NCBI RefSeq assembly: GCF_022751215.1
Contig: NZ_JAICDG010000001.1
Coordinates: 1,116,001-1,180,000 of the forward strand
Direction of reading: 5' to 3'
DNA: 64,000 nucleotides
DNA from: Actinomadura terrae
GTDB lineage: Bacteria > Actinomycetota > Actinomycetes > Streptosporangiales > Streptosporangiaceae
Shown: in pieces, positions 34,138 to 42,562 of the stretch
How positions within the stretch are numbered: position 1 is the first letter of the stretch
Layout of the letters: each line of letters starts with the position of its first letter
The notes under the pieces: generated by a model
The model's database searches: none
What the model saw: only the letters and a program-made list of their open reading frames with translations
What the model was told of the DNA's origin: nothing
Position numbers and translations under genes: made by a program

Positions 34138-34911
34138 ATGTCAGTGACGCCCGTCCTCGACACGCCCGTCCTCGACCTGCGCGGCATCGACAAGAGCTTC
34201 GGCTCCGTCAAGGTCCTGCGCGACGTGGCGTTCACCGCCCGCGCGGGTGAGGTGACCGCGCTCGTCGGCGACAACGGCGCGGGCAAGACGACCCTCGTCA
34301 AGTGCATCGGCGGCATCCACACGCCCGACGCGGGGGAGTACCGCTTCGAGGGCGCGCCCGTCCGGGTCGGCAGCCCCCGCGACGCCGCCGCGCTCGGCAT
34401 CGAGGTCGTCCACCAGGACCTCGCGCTCTGCGAGAACCTCGACATCGTGGAGAACCTCTTCCTCGGCCGCGAGCGCCGCCGCGGCCTCGCCCTCGACGAG
34501 GACGCGATGGAGGAGATGGCCCGCACGACGCTGTCGGGCCTGTCGGTCCGTACGATGGGGTCGGTGCGGCGCAGCGTCTCGACGCTGTCGGGCGGGCAGC
34601 GGCAGACCGTCGCGATCGCCCGCGCGGTCCTGTGGGACAGCCGCGTCGTCGTGCTGGACGAGCCGTCCGCCGCGCTCGGCGTCGCGCAGACCCAGCAGGT
34701 GCTGGAGATCGTCCGGCGGCTCGCCGACCGAGGCCTCGCGGTCGTGCTCATCTCGCACAACATGAACGACGTCTTCGCCGTGTCGGACCGCATCGCCGTG
34801 CTGTACCTCGGCCGGATGGTGGCGCGGGTGCGGACCGCCGACGTCACCCACCGGCAGGTCGTCGAGCTGGTCACCTCGGGCGTCAGCGGCGATCTCGGGC
34901 TGCGCCGATGA
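34138..34911 (+). CDS. Sugar ABC transporter ATPase, single domain (copy 2)
   Basis: A 257-residue paralogue of the ATPase at 31930. All motifs are intact: GDNGAGKTT, VVHQDLALCENLD, LSGGQRQTVAIAR, VVVLDEPSAAL, LISHNMNDVF. The two copies are alike along their whole length, pointing to duplication. It starts 125 bases after the permease, so it may have its own ribosome control, and its stop overlaps the ATG of the ROK gene. It either pairs with copy 1 or replaces it under other conditions. Confidence 0.92.
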   Translation: MSVTPVLDTPVLDLRGIDKSFGSVKVLRDVAFTARAGEVTALVGDNGAGKTTLVKCIGGIHTPDAGEYRFEGAPVRVGSPRDAAALGIEVVHQDLALCENLDIVENLFLGRERRRGLALDEDAMEEMARTTLSGLSVRTMGSVRRSVSTLSGGQRQTVAIARAVLWDSRVVVLDEPSAALGVAQTQQVLEIVRRLADRGLAVVLISHNMNDVFAVSDRIAVLYLGRMVARVRTADVTHRQVVELVTSGVSGDLGLRR

Positions 34912-36140
34912 TGCGGGCGGGCCCGTCGCAGGAGGACGTCCGGCGGCACAACCTCGGGACGCTGCTGCGCTTCGTCCACCTGCGCGGCCCCGCCTCCCGC
35001 GCGACGCTCGCCGAGTCCCTCGGGCTCAACCGCAGCACGATCATGGCGCTGACCGCCGACCTGACCGCCGCCGGGCTCGTCCGCGAGGAGCTGCCCCGGG
35101 GCCCCGGTCGCCGCGCGGGCCGCCCGTCGCTGGTCGTCCGGCCGGAGTCGACCCGCGTGTACGTGCTCGCGTTCGAGGTCGGCGTCGACCGGCTCGTGAT
35201 CGCGCGGGTCGGGCTCGGCGGCGTGGTGCTGGACCGCCGCGAGGCGGCGCGCACCCGCGGCTCCGACCCCGCCGAGATCGTCGGGACGCTCGCGGCGGGC
35301 GCCCGCTCGCTCGTCCGCAAGAGCGAGCGGGACGCGGTGTGCGTCGGCGCCGCCCTCGGCTTCCCCGGCACCGTCCGCCGCGCGGACGACGCCATCCGGT
35401 TCGGCCCCAACCTCGACATCGGCGACTTCCCGCTCGGTGACGCGCTGTCGCGCCGCCTCGGCCTCGGCCTGCCCGTCTCGGTCTGCAACGACGCCAACCT
35501 CGGCGCGCTCGCCGAGCACGGGCGCGGCGCGGGCGTCGGCTGCGACAACCTCATCTACCTGCACGGCGACGTCGGCGTCGGCGGCGGCATCATCGCGCAC
35601 GGGCGGCTGCTCAGCGGCGACGAGGGCTACGGCGGCGAGATCGGCCACATGGTCGTCAACCCCGGCGGGCGGCCCTGCGCCTGCGGGTCGCGCGGCTGCC
35701 TGGAGGCCGAGGTGGGGGAGCGGACGCTGCTCGCCCACGCCGACCGCGAGGAGGCGCCCGGGCAGAGCGGCCGCGACGCCGTCCGCGCCGTCGTGGACGC
35801 CGCCGACCGCGGCGACATCGTCGCCCGCGAGGCGCTGCACCGCGTCGGCACCTGGCTCGGGTTCGGCGTCGCGAACCTCGTCAACGTCCTCAACCCGGGC
35901 CTCGTCGTGTTCGGCGGGACGCTCCGCGACATCTACCTCGGCGCCGCCGCCCAGATCCGCAGCGTGCTCGCGACCGGCGCGCTCGCCGCGCCCCGCGAGA
36001 AGGTCCGCCTCCGCACCGCCGCGCTCGGCGACGACACGACGCTCGTCGGCGCCGCCGAGTTCGCCTTCGCCGACGTCCTCGCCGACCCCATTCAGGTCCT
36101 CGCCCGGCTACGAGCCCCCGAGGACAGCCGCGTTCACTGA
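34908..36140 (+). CDS. ROK-family transcriptional regulator
   Basis: A 410-residue ROK protein with an N-terminal winged helix (about residues 8-75: HNLGTLLRFVHLRGPASRAT, LAESLGLNRSTIMALT) and a sugar-kinase-like domain. The kinase-fold motifs are LHGDVGVGGGIIAHG, GEIGHMVVNPGG and the zinc site CACGSRGCLE. Regulators of this type (XylR, NagC) release DNA on binding sugar or sugar phosphate. Its ATG overlaps the stop of the upstream ATPase, so it probably controls its own sugar transport operon. Confidence 0.93.
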   Translation: MMRAGPSQEDVRRHNLGTLLRFVHLRGPASRATLAESLGLNRSTIMALTADLTAAGLVREELPRGPGRRAGRPSLVVRPESTRVYVLAFEVGVDRLVIARVGLGGVVLDRREAARTRGSDPAEIVGTLAAGARSLVRKSERDAVCVGAALGFPGTVRRADDAIRFGPNLDIGDFPLGDALSRRLGLGLPVSVCNDANLGALAEHGRGAGVGCDNLIYLHGDVGVGGGIIAHGRLLSGDEGYGGEIGHMVVNPGGRPCACGSRGCLEAEVGERTLLAHADREEAPGQSGRDAVRAVVDAADRGDIVAREALHRVGTWLGFGVANLVNVLNPGLVVFGGTLRDIYLGAAAQIRSVLATGALAAPREKVRLRTAALGDDTTLVGAAEFAFADVLADPIQVLARLRAPEDSRVH

Positions 36141-36150
36141 CGGTGTGTTT

Positions 36151-36307
36151 ATTGCAACCCCGGCCCGACGGGTCTCGCCTGGCGGCTCGCCCCCTCGACC
36201 GTGCTTGTGCGAGCGCGGATCGCTTCGCGATCTTCGCGGTGGGGGCTCGCCTCCGGCTTCGCCCCCACCGCTCAGCTAGCGCGCTCGCGTGGCGGCTGAG
36301 GTCGTTG
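36151..36307 (+). repeat. Dispersed structured intergenic repeat, copy 2
   Basis: This copy matches 368-524 closely and also follows a stop codon by about ten bases in a convergent gap. Its long stem is perfect: GCGGTGGGGGC (36236-36246) pairs with GCCCCCACCGC (36261-36271) around a 14-base loop identical but for one base to copy 1. Relative to copy 1 a G-U becomes G-C and a C-G becomes G-C, all preserving pairing. Confidence 0.8.
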
Positions 36308-36338
36308 TGCGGCGCACCCTGGGTGGCTGGGCGGGGGG

Positions 36339-36905
36339 CTAGGTGAATGTGCCGTAGGTGCCCTTGTAGAACAGCAGCGGGTCGGCGTCGTGGTGGTGGT
36401 CCAGGGCGTGGACGCGGGCGACGACGATGACGTGGTCGCCGGCGACGTGCTCCTGCTCGACCGAGCACTCGATCCAGGCGAGCGCGCCCTCGATGAGGGG
36501 GCCGCCGTTCGGCGTCCGCGTCCAGCCGATGTCGGCGAACTTGTCGCCGCCCCGGAGCGCCAGCCGCTCGCAGACCTTCAGTTGGGGCTCGCTCAGGATG
36601 TTCACGCACAGCCGTCCGGCGCCGCGCAGGCGCGGCCAGGTCGTGCTGGTGTGCGCGACGCAGAACGCGACGAGCGGGGGATCGAGGGACACGGAGGTGA
36701 AGGAGTTCGCCGCCAGGCCCGCCGGGCGGTCGGAGCCCTCCTCGAACGCGGTGATCGCGACCACGCCGGTCGCGAACCTGCCGAGCACCGAGCGGAACCG
36801 GGCGCTGTCCACGCCGGCGGCTTCGCCCGGCGGCTCCTCGCCGGGGGGTCCCGCGGCCGCGTCACCCGCGAGCGTGGACGCGGACGCGCCGGCTCCGTGG
36901 CCCAT
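36339..36905 (-). CDS. Flavin reductase-like domain protein
   Basis: A 188-residue FMN-binding split-barrel protein. After about 25 disordered residues, the domain begins FRSVLGRFATGVVAITAF and contains GLAANSFTSVSLDPPLVAFCV and LCVNILSEPQ, the standard flavin-binding pattern of the HpaC/DszD-type reductase family. It would supply reduced flavin to a two-component monooxygenase, though none is adjacent. The ATG at 36903-36905 gives MGHGAGAS; an upstream start in the ORF lacks support. Confidence 0.88.
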   Translation of the reverse strand: MGHGAGASASTLAGDAAAGPPGEEPPGEAAGVDSARFRSVLGRFATGVVAITAFEEGSDRPAGLAANSFTSVSLDPPLVAFCVAHTSTTWPRLRGAGRLCVNILSEPQLKVCERLALRGGDKFADIGWTRTPNGGPLIEGALAWIECSVEQEHVAGDHVIVVARVHALDHHHDADPLLFYKGTYGTFT

Positions 36906-37091
36906 GTGACCCGATCCCTTCTCTTGGCCGGGCGCCGCCCGGACGGGGGGACCGCGCGGAACGCGCCGTCGGGCGTGCGCGTGCCGTGCGCGGCACATCG
37001 CCCACTAAAGCCCGAATTTTGGGACGCTGATTCCCCGCAGGGCGCATCTCCGTCGATGGTCCTGGTCAGCCGTCGGTCTTCCGGCGGAACC

Positions 37092-38396
37092 TCAGGCGCG
37101 GACGGGGCCGGGCGGCGGCACGGGCGGGCGGGGCCGGGCGGCGTCGCGGGCGTGGGCCGGGAGGTGGATGTTGGTGTAGGGGTGGATGAGCGCGGTCGCG
37201 GACAGCCCGTCCATCAGAAGGCGGCCCGTCCGCGCGAGGCGGAGCCGGGAGCGGGCCGACAGCCGCGGGCCCTCGTGCAGCGCGACCCACGCGATCCAGC
37301 CGATCCCGACGACCGCCCAGTACGAGACGAGGCGGTACAGGCCGACGGCCGCGGCGGCGGGCGTCAGCGTCGCGCCGAACGCGACCAGCGAGGCGGCCAT
37401 GCTGCTCTCGATCGCGCCGAGCCCGCCGGGCAGCAGGGGCAGGGCGCTGCCCGCCGCCTGCGCCGCGAAGTAGGCGAGCGTGACGCCGTGCGGGTCGACG
37501 TCGACGCCGACCGCGCGCGCCGCCGCCAGCAGCGCGAGGATGTCGCAGACCCAGTTGAGCGTGGCGAGGACGGTCAGCGCCGCCCAGTCGCGCGCCGTCG
37601 GGCGCAGCACGTCGCGCGCGCCCGCGAGCTGCTCGGCGTGCGGGGCGACGCGGGGGTGGGCGAGCGCGGCGCGGTAGGCGCGCCGCACCGGCGCCGTCAC
37701 GACAGCGCGCAGCGGCCGCCAGCGCAGCGCGGGCACCAGCAGCAGGAGCAGCGCCGCCGGGACGCCCAGCGTCGTCACCGCGAGCGCCCGGGCGTGCGGG
37801 TCGGCCATCAGCGCGACCAGCCCGATCACCGTGTAGGCGGTCGTGGTGATCACCCCGCCCGCCAGGATCACGGCGGTGGCCAGCTTCGCGGACGCGCCGC
37901 CCCGGCGGAACTGCCGGAACGTGTAGACGACGCTCACCGCCGGGCCCGCCGGGAGCGTCGTCGACAGCGCGTTGCCCGCGTAGGTGATCGCGAACGCGCG
38001 GCGCAGTGTCATCTTCAGCCCGCCGATGCGCAGCAGGCGCCGCTGGAGCCGCGCGAACGCCCCCATCGAGCCCGCCTCGGCGAGCACGACCACGGCGAGC
38101 CAGCCCGGTTCGGCACTGGTCGCGGCCGACCACATCGCACCGAGGTCGGGAAGCTGGTCGTGGACGAAGGGGAGCATCGCGAGGGCGGCGGCCAGCACCG
38201 CCCACTGGAGCAGGAGGCCCGCCCTGCGCCGCCACCAGGAACGGTCGTCCTTCGGCTTGGCGGGCGCGCCGGGAAGAGGCATTTCCTCCTCGGCGGCGAC
38301 CGTTGCGCCCGTGTCAATACGAGGAGCGTCCCCGTCCACGGGGAGGGGTACGACGCCGACCGGGGGGCCGGCCGGTGCCGCGGCTGCCTCGTACAT
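37092..38396 (-). CDS. Flippase-like (UPF0104/LPG synthase membrane domain) protein
   Basis: A 434-residue membrane protein. A 60-residue cytoplasmic tail precedes about eight helices of the lysylphosphatidylglycerol synthase TM family, marked by FAITYAGNALSTTLPAGPAVSV and LPLLPGGLGAIESSM. In MprF this portion flips the lipid; isolated versions occur widely. ATG 38394-38396 follows AGGTGA; an upstream TTG is less likely. The catalytic-type partner, a DUF2156 protein, is encoded elsewhere in the window at 14133-15767. Confidence 0.88.
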   Translation of the reverse strand: MYEAAAAPAGPPVGVVPLPVDGDAPRIDTGATVAAEEEMPLPGAPAKPKDDRSWWRRRAGLLLQWAVLAAALAMLPFVHDQLPDLGAMWSAATSAEPGWLAVVVLAEAGSMGAFARLQRRLLRIGGLKMTLRRAFAITYAGNALSTTLPAGPAVSVVYTFRQFRRGGASAKLATAVILAGGVITTTAYTVIGLVALMADPHARALAVTTLGVPAALLLLLVPALRWRPLRAVVTAPVRRAYRAALAHPRVAPHAEQLAGARDVLRPTARDWAALTVLATLNWVCDILALLAAARAVGVDVDPHGVTLAYFAAQAAGSALPLLPGGLGAIESSMAASLVAFGATLTPAAAAVGLYRLVSYWAVVGIGWIAWVALHEGPRLSARSRLRLARTGRLLMDGLSATALIHPYTNIHLPAHARDAARPRPPVPPPGPVRA

Positions 38397-38527
38397 GCCC
38401 CGGTCACCTCGCAAGTTCGCCCACTACGCGCAACCTACGGCGTACCTACGACATTCCCCCTGACCGGGTAACGGAACCGCAAAGTGACTCTCGCCACCCC
38501 CGTAACCGGAGTCTTCCCCCGGCACGG

Positions 38528-38821
38528 CTAGGGCCTCCTGGTGGGGTTCACGGCATCAGACTCGGCGGGTCCGTCCGGGTCGGGCCAGGGCTCGTCCTCC
38601 CCCTCCCGGGTCATCTGCCGCTCGTAGTCGGTGACGCCGACCCCGTCCTCGCTCTCCTCCGGTTCCTCGATCACGAGGTCGTCGGGCGGGTCCTCCACGT
38701 ACTGCTCGGTCAGGGCGATCTCCTCGGCCTGCTCGTCGTCTCCCATGTCGTCCAGGCCGTCCGCGCCCGTGCGGGGATTCTCACGGGGGTCACGGTCCGC
38801 GCCGGGATCGCGCATGCTCAT
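38528..38821 (-). CDS. Small acidic hypothetical protein
   Basis: A 97-residue, strongly acidic, low-complexity protein rich in Asp, Glu and Pro (EEIALTEQYVEDPPDDL, EEPEESEDGVGV). It has a perfect GGAGGAG ribosome site before MSMRDPG, which supports its being real. It is probably disordered. No function can be assigned. It is divergent from the HAD hydrolase gene. Confidence 0.6.
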   Translation of the reverse strand: MSMRDPGADRDPRENPRTGADGLDDMGDDEQAEEIALTEQYVEDPPDDLVIEEPEESEDGVGVTDYERQMTREGEDEPWPDPDGPAESDAVNPTRRP

Positions 38822-38923
38822 CGGCTCCTCCGGACTCGGCTCGACTTTCCGCTTGCCGGGGCGGTATCCCCGCTGCGGTTCACGCTATTCGCGGTGGTTC
38901 GCCATGCGGTTACCATCCGGGGC

Positions 38924-39625
38924 ATGGGCGTACAGGCTGTGATCTTCGACTGGGGCGGCACGCTGACCCCCTGGCACGACATCGAGGTGACCGAGATGTG
39001 GCGCGCGATCTGCTCGGCGCACCTGCCGCCGGACGAGGTCGAGCGCGCCGCCGTCGCGCTGGTCGAGGCCGAGAAGGAGCTGTGGCGGCGCGGCACCGAG
39101 GAGCACCGCAGCGCCACGCTCGCCGAGGTCTTCGAGCTCGCCGGGGTCGGCTGCTCCGACGCCCTCCTGCTCTCCCACTTCGAGGCGTGGACGCCCCACA
39201 CCCACACCGACCCCGCCGTCCCCGGCCTGTTCGACGCGCTCCGCGAGCGCGGCATCAAGATCGGCGTGCTGTCCAACACGATGTGGTCCCGCGACTGGCA
39301 CGAGCGCGTCTTCGCCCGCGACGACGTCCTCCGCCACCTCGACGGCGCCGTCTACTCCTGTGAGATCCCCTGGACCAAGCCCCACGCCGAGGCGTTCCGC
39401 GCCGCCATGGACGCCGTCGGCGCCACCGACCCCGCGTCCTGCGTCTTCGTCGGCGACCGGCCCTACGACGACATCCACGGCGCCAAGGCTGCCGGGCTCC
39501 GCGCCGTCCAGATCTGGCACCAGACCACGCACGCCTTCAGCCGTCCCGGCCTCACCCCGCCCGACGCGCTCATCCACGACCTGGAGGAACTACTGCCCCA
39601 TGTCGAACGCTGGGCCGCCGCCTAA
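38924..39625 (+). CDS. HAD-family hydrolase
   Basis: A 233-residue haloacid-dehalogenase-type phosphatase. Motif I is VIFDWGGTLT (the nucleophilic Asp, with Trp-Gly replacing the usual second Asp), motif II is GVLSNTMW, motif III lysine is in TKPHAEAF, and motif IV is FVGDRPYDDIHGA. The helical cap lies between motifs I and II, so it is a subfamily IA enzyme. The WGGT version of motif I is found in several actinomycete HADs and may alter activity. Its end overlaps the methyltransferase gene by four bases. Confidence 0.9.
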   Translation: MGVQAVIFDWGGTLTPWHDIEVTEMWRAICSAHLPPDEVERAAVALVEAEKELWRRGTEEHRSATLAEVFELAGVGCSDALLLSHFEAWTPHTHTDPAVPGLFDALRERGIKIGVLSNTMWSRDWHERVFARDDVLRHLDGAVYSCEIPWTKPHAEAFRAAMDAVGATDPASCVFVGDRPYDDIHGAKAAGLRAVQIWHQTTHAFSRPGLTPPDALIHDLEELLPHVERWAAA

Positions 39626-40686
39626 CTCCTGCGGGCGACGATCAGGTCGCGGGTGATGGCCTGGTCGACGCGGTGGCGGAAGCCCAGGTAGCCGCCCGAG
39701 TCCTGGACGGTGAGGCCGTTGGAGGCCAGGATGCCGGCCAGCTCGTCCCGGCGCCCGACGAAGGTGTTCCAGGAGATGCCGATCGCGCCGCCGGGGCGCA
39801 GCAGCCGCGCCCATTCCGGGACGGCCGCCGACAGCAGCTCGACCGGGCTCCGCGACAGCACGGGCTTGCCGGCGCCGCGTCCGGGACGGTTGCCCTTCGG
39901 GCGGCTGCCGTGCTGCACGCCGTACGGGGCGTCGGTCACGATCAGGTCGAACGTGCCGGGGCGGAAGAACTTCCCGGCCCCGACCGAGTCGGCGTTGACG
40001 ACGGTGATCTCGATCGTCTCGCCGCTCTTGTAGCGCTCCTTGGACGCGCCGAGCGTCACGTGCAGGCGGCGCCCGAGGACGGCCTTCTCGCGGCGGATGT
40101 TGGTGATCTCCGCCTGGTGCTTGACGCGGTTGTTCTTCAGCCACGTCCGGATGAACGCGGCGTAGGCCTCGAAGTCCTTGCCGTCGATGTCGATCCCGGC
40201 CGCGTCCAGCCCGTACATCACGGCCTGGTTGAGCGTCGTCCCCCGGCCGCACATGGGGTCCAGGACGCGGGGACGCCCGGTGACGAGGTCCATGGGGGAG
40301 TCGGTCGCCATCGCGGTCACGTTCAGCAGCAGCTTCGTGAAGTTCTCGTTGGTCTTGCCCGAGTACTTCTGGATGGTGAGCAGGTCGCTGCCGAACAGGT
40401 CGAGGGGCTCGATCGTCACCGGGCGCAGGAGACCGCCGTCCTCGATCTGGAACAGCGCGTACAGGGATGACAGGTTCGAGAGCAGGCGGATGTCGGGCTC
40501 GGTCAGGCCGTCCGCGGAGAACGTGACGTAGGGGACGCCGCCGATGGACGATTCCGCGATGTCGGTGATCCGGCCGCCGAGGGCCCGTTCGCTGAAGACC
40601 GACAGCTCGGCCTTCACCAGGTCGGCGGCCGCCTGCGCGTAGACCCTGTTGTGCGATGGGGAGACGAGGAGGCCGTACGCGGTCAT
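39622..40686 (-). CDS. TRM11-like SAM-dependent nucleic-acid methyltransferase
   Basis: A 354-residue protein starting MTAYGLLVSPSHNRVY. The N-terminal 130 residues resemble a THUMP-like or ferredoxin-like RNA-binding module. The Rossmann domain carries VLDPMCGRGTTLNQAV as the SAM motif, GIDIDGKDFEAYA as the acidic motif, and TDAPYGVQHG in place of the catalytic D/N-PP-Y. This combination matches TRM11/YcgJ-type tRNA guanine N2-methyltransferases; substrate (RNA rather than DNA) is inferred. Convergent with the HAD gene. Confidence 0.8.
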   Translation of the reverse strand: MTAYGLLVSPSHNRVYAQAAADLVKAELSVFSERALGGRITDIAESSIGGVPYVTFSADGLTEPDIRLLSNLSSLYALFQIEDGGLLRPVTIEPLDLFGSDLLTIQKYSGKTNENFTKLLLNVTAMATDSPMDLVTGRPRVLDPMCGRGTTLNQAVMYGLDAAGIDIDGKDFEAYAAFIRTWLKNNRVKHQAEITNIRREKAVLGRRLHVTLGASKERYKSGETIEITVVNADSVGAGKFFRPGTFDLIVTDAPYGVQHGSRPKGNRPGRGAGKPVLSRSPVELLSAAVPEWARLLRPGGAIGISWNTFVGRRDELAGILASNGLTVQDSGGYLGFRHRVDQAITRDLIVARRS

Positions 40687-40783
40687 CCGTCGGACATTAG
40701 CAGTGACGGAGGTCTGGGGAGGCCGCCGGGGAAGCATCCCCGGCGGCCTCCAGGCGGCCCATTGGCGGGCCGTTCCTTCTCGG

Positions 40784-41185
40784 TCAGCCCGCCCGGACGG
40801 GTCGCCTCTTGCCACCCCGGGCGTTGCGCCTGTCAGCGCTCTTGTGCTTGGGCTCCTGGGCCGCAGGAAGCGCGACGGGCTCGGGCGCCGCCTTCACCTC
40901 CGCCGCCTTCACTTCTGCCGCTTCCAGGGCGCGTGGCTGCGCGGCCAGGGCCTCCAGGGCCGGAAGGTCGGGCAGGTGCCGCGCGGCGGCGGCCAGCAGT
41001 TCCTGGACGCGGCTGGTGAGGCTGGCGAGGTCCGCGCGCGCCACCGCCGCCTCGTTCCGGGCGCGGCGCGCCTGCCGCCGCGCCTCGTCGCGCTCGGCCG
41101 CGAGCTGCGTCAACTGGTCGTGGTAGGCGGCGCGGAGCTCCTCCAGCGCGCTGCGCCCACCGGTGTCGCTCCCGTGCGTGCTCAT
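40784..41185 (-). CDS. Coiled-coil hypothetical protein
   Basis: A 133-residue protein starting MSTHGSDTGG after GGGAGGAG. Residues 12-75 (LEELRAAYHDQLTQLAAERD, then DLASLTSRVQELLAAA) form a long heptad-repeat coiled coil; the C-terminus is basic and Ala/Lys/Pro-rich (EPKHKSADRRNARGGKRRP), suitable for nucleic acid binding. A short duplicated unit AEVKAAEVKA separates the parts. No family was recognised. Confidence 0.6.
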   Translation of the reverse strand: MSTHGSDTGGRSALEELRAAYHDQLTQLAAERDEARRQARRARNEAAVARADLASLTSRVQELLAAAARHLPDLPALEALAAQPRALEAAEVKAAEVKAAPEPVALPAAQEPKHKSADRRNARGGKRRPVRAG

Positions 41186-41272
41186 GGCGGGTCTGGGCTC
41201 CTCCCCCGAGTGATCCAGTACAAAAAGGATCAACGCATGGTCGGAGCCCTTTCGTTCCCGGAGTGCGGGAGA

Positions 41273-42385
41273 TCACTCACCCGGTTTCGGACGCGGTGAC
41301 AGCGCCTCCGACGGCAGCCCGGGGAACGCCGCCCGCGGGGCGGGGTCGCCCACGGCCGACCGCCAGCGCGCCGAGCGGGCCGTCGCGACCTGGGCGCTGT
41401 CGGCGGCGAGATAGCGCAGGTCAGGGGACGAGGCGCCGGCGAGCCCCACGTAGGCGGGGACCAGGCCGTCCTCCAGTGCCGCCGCGAGCTGCGCCGCGCT
41501 CCGGGCGGAGGCGACCCGCACCGGCAGCCGGTAGGCGGGCGCCGCCGCGACCGGCGGGACCGACAGGATCGCGCTCAGCCGGTCGCGTTGCGCGCGGTGC
41601 GCGTTCCACGCGTCCTTGGCCGCCTGCTGGAGGCCGCCGCGCAGCCGCGCGCCGAGCATCCCGTACCCGTACACAGCCGCGTGCTCGGCCGCGAGCGCCG
41701 TCTGGAGCGCCCTGGCGTCCGACCTCGGAGCGTCGCGCGGCGCCGGGGGCCGGACCGCCGCGGCGTGGCCGGACTCGCACGCGCCGATGCTCGCCATGAG
41801 CTGCGCCAGCCCCGGACGGCACCGGCCCGCGTCCTCCCTGCGCGCCAGCGCGGCCCGCTCCTCCGCCTTCCGCAGCGCGGCGATGATGCGCTCGCCTCCG
41901 GGCGGCAACGGGATCGCCTTGGGGGACGGGATGGCGCCGCCCTCGTGCGCCCGCTTCCCCGACCCCGGCACGTAGTGCCGTCTCAGCACCGCCAGGTGCT
42001 CGCGATGATGCGCGAGGACGGGGTCGATCCGGCGGGCCAGCGAGGCGTCCGCCGCCCGCGCGGCCTCGTAGGAGGCGACGAGATCCTGTTCGGAGGCGAT
42101 CGCGCCGGCGAGCGTCGCGACGTCCCGGCGCGGGGACGCCTCGGCGGAGCACCCGGCCAGCCAGGGCAGCGCCAGCGCCGCCGCGCCGCCGAACACGGCC
42201 CGCCGGGAGACGGCGGCTCCGGGCGTCGAGCCGGGTGCCGGGCAGGGCGTCGAACTGGGCGTCGAGCAGGGCGCGGGCGGGCGCACGAGCGGGCGCAGCC
42301 GCGGAACGACCGCTGGCAAGGGCGTCTCCTCACCCGGTGACGTGGTGGTGGCGGCCCGCGGCGGTCCCGGCCCGGACGCGTCCAT
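41273..42385 (-). CDS. Ferritin-like DUF4439 lipoprotein, tandem domains
   Basis: A 370-residue protein at the longest start; a shorter start near the Arg-Arg region (SRRAVFGGAAALALPWLAGCSA) is likely, giving a lipobox with cysteine after LAG. Two helical, ferritin-like domains follow: residues about 85-215 (AIASEQDLVASYEAARAAD, HHREHLAVLRRHYVPG) and the DUF4439 domain about 225-335 (ALQTALAAEHAAVYGYGMLG, AHRAQRDRLSAIL). The E-x6-Y and E-H pattern suggests metal or carboxylate binding. It is divergently placed before rimP, a syntenic spot in many actinomycetes. Confidence 0.75.
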   Translation of the reverse strand: MDASGPGPPRAATTTSPGEETPLPAVVPRLRPLVRPPAPCSTPSSTPCPAPGSTPGAAVSRRAVFGGAAALALPWLAGCSAEASPRRDVATLAGAIASEQDLVASYEAARAADASLARRIDPVLAHHREHLAVLRRHYVPGSGKRAHEGGAIPSPKAIPLPPGGERIIAALRKAEERAALARREDAGRCRPGLAQLMASIGACESGHAAAVRPPAPRDAPRSDARALQTALAAEHAAVYGYGMLGARLRGGLQQAAKDAWNAHRAQRDRLSAILSVPPVAAAPAYRLPVRVASARSAAQLAAALEDGLVPAYVGLAGASSPDLRYLAADSAQVATARSARWRSAVGDPAPRAAFPGLPSEALSPRPKPGE

Positions 42386-42562
42386 CAGGCCAGCTCAAGC
42401 ATTCCATATCCGGCGCGCCGGTGAGCTGTCCGGAGGACCGTCGCGGTGCCCGGCTGTCGATAGTCTTGGGGGGCCAACGGCCGCGCGGTGGTTTCAGCGC
42501 GGCCCGCGCCCGCCCCGGAGGCGGGCGGATTTCGCAGCGGAGCACAACAGGAGGAGGGTCCC

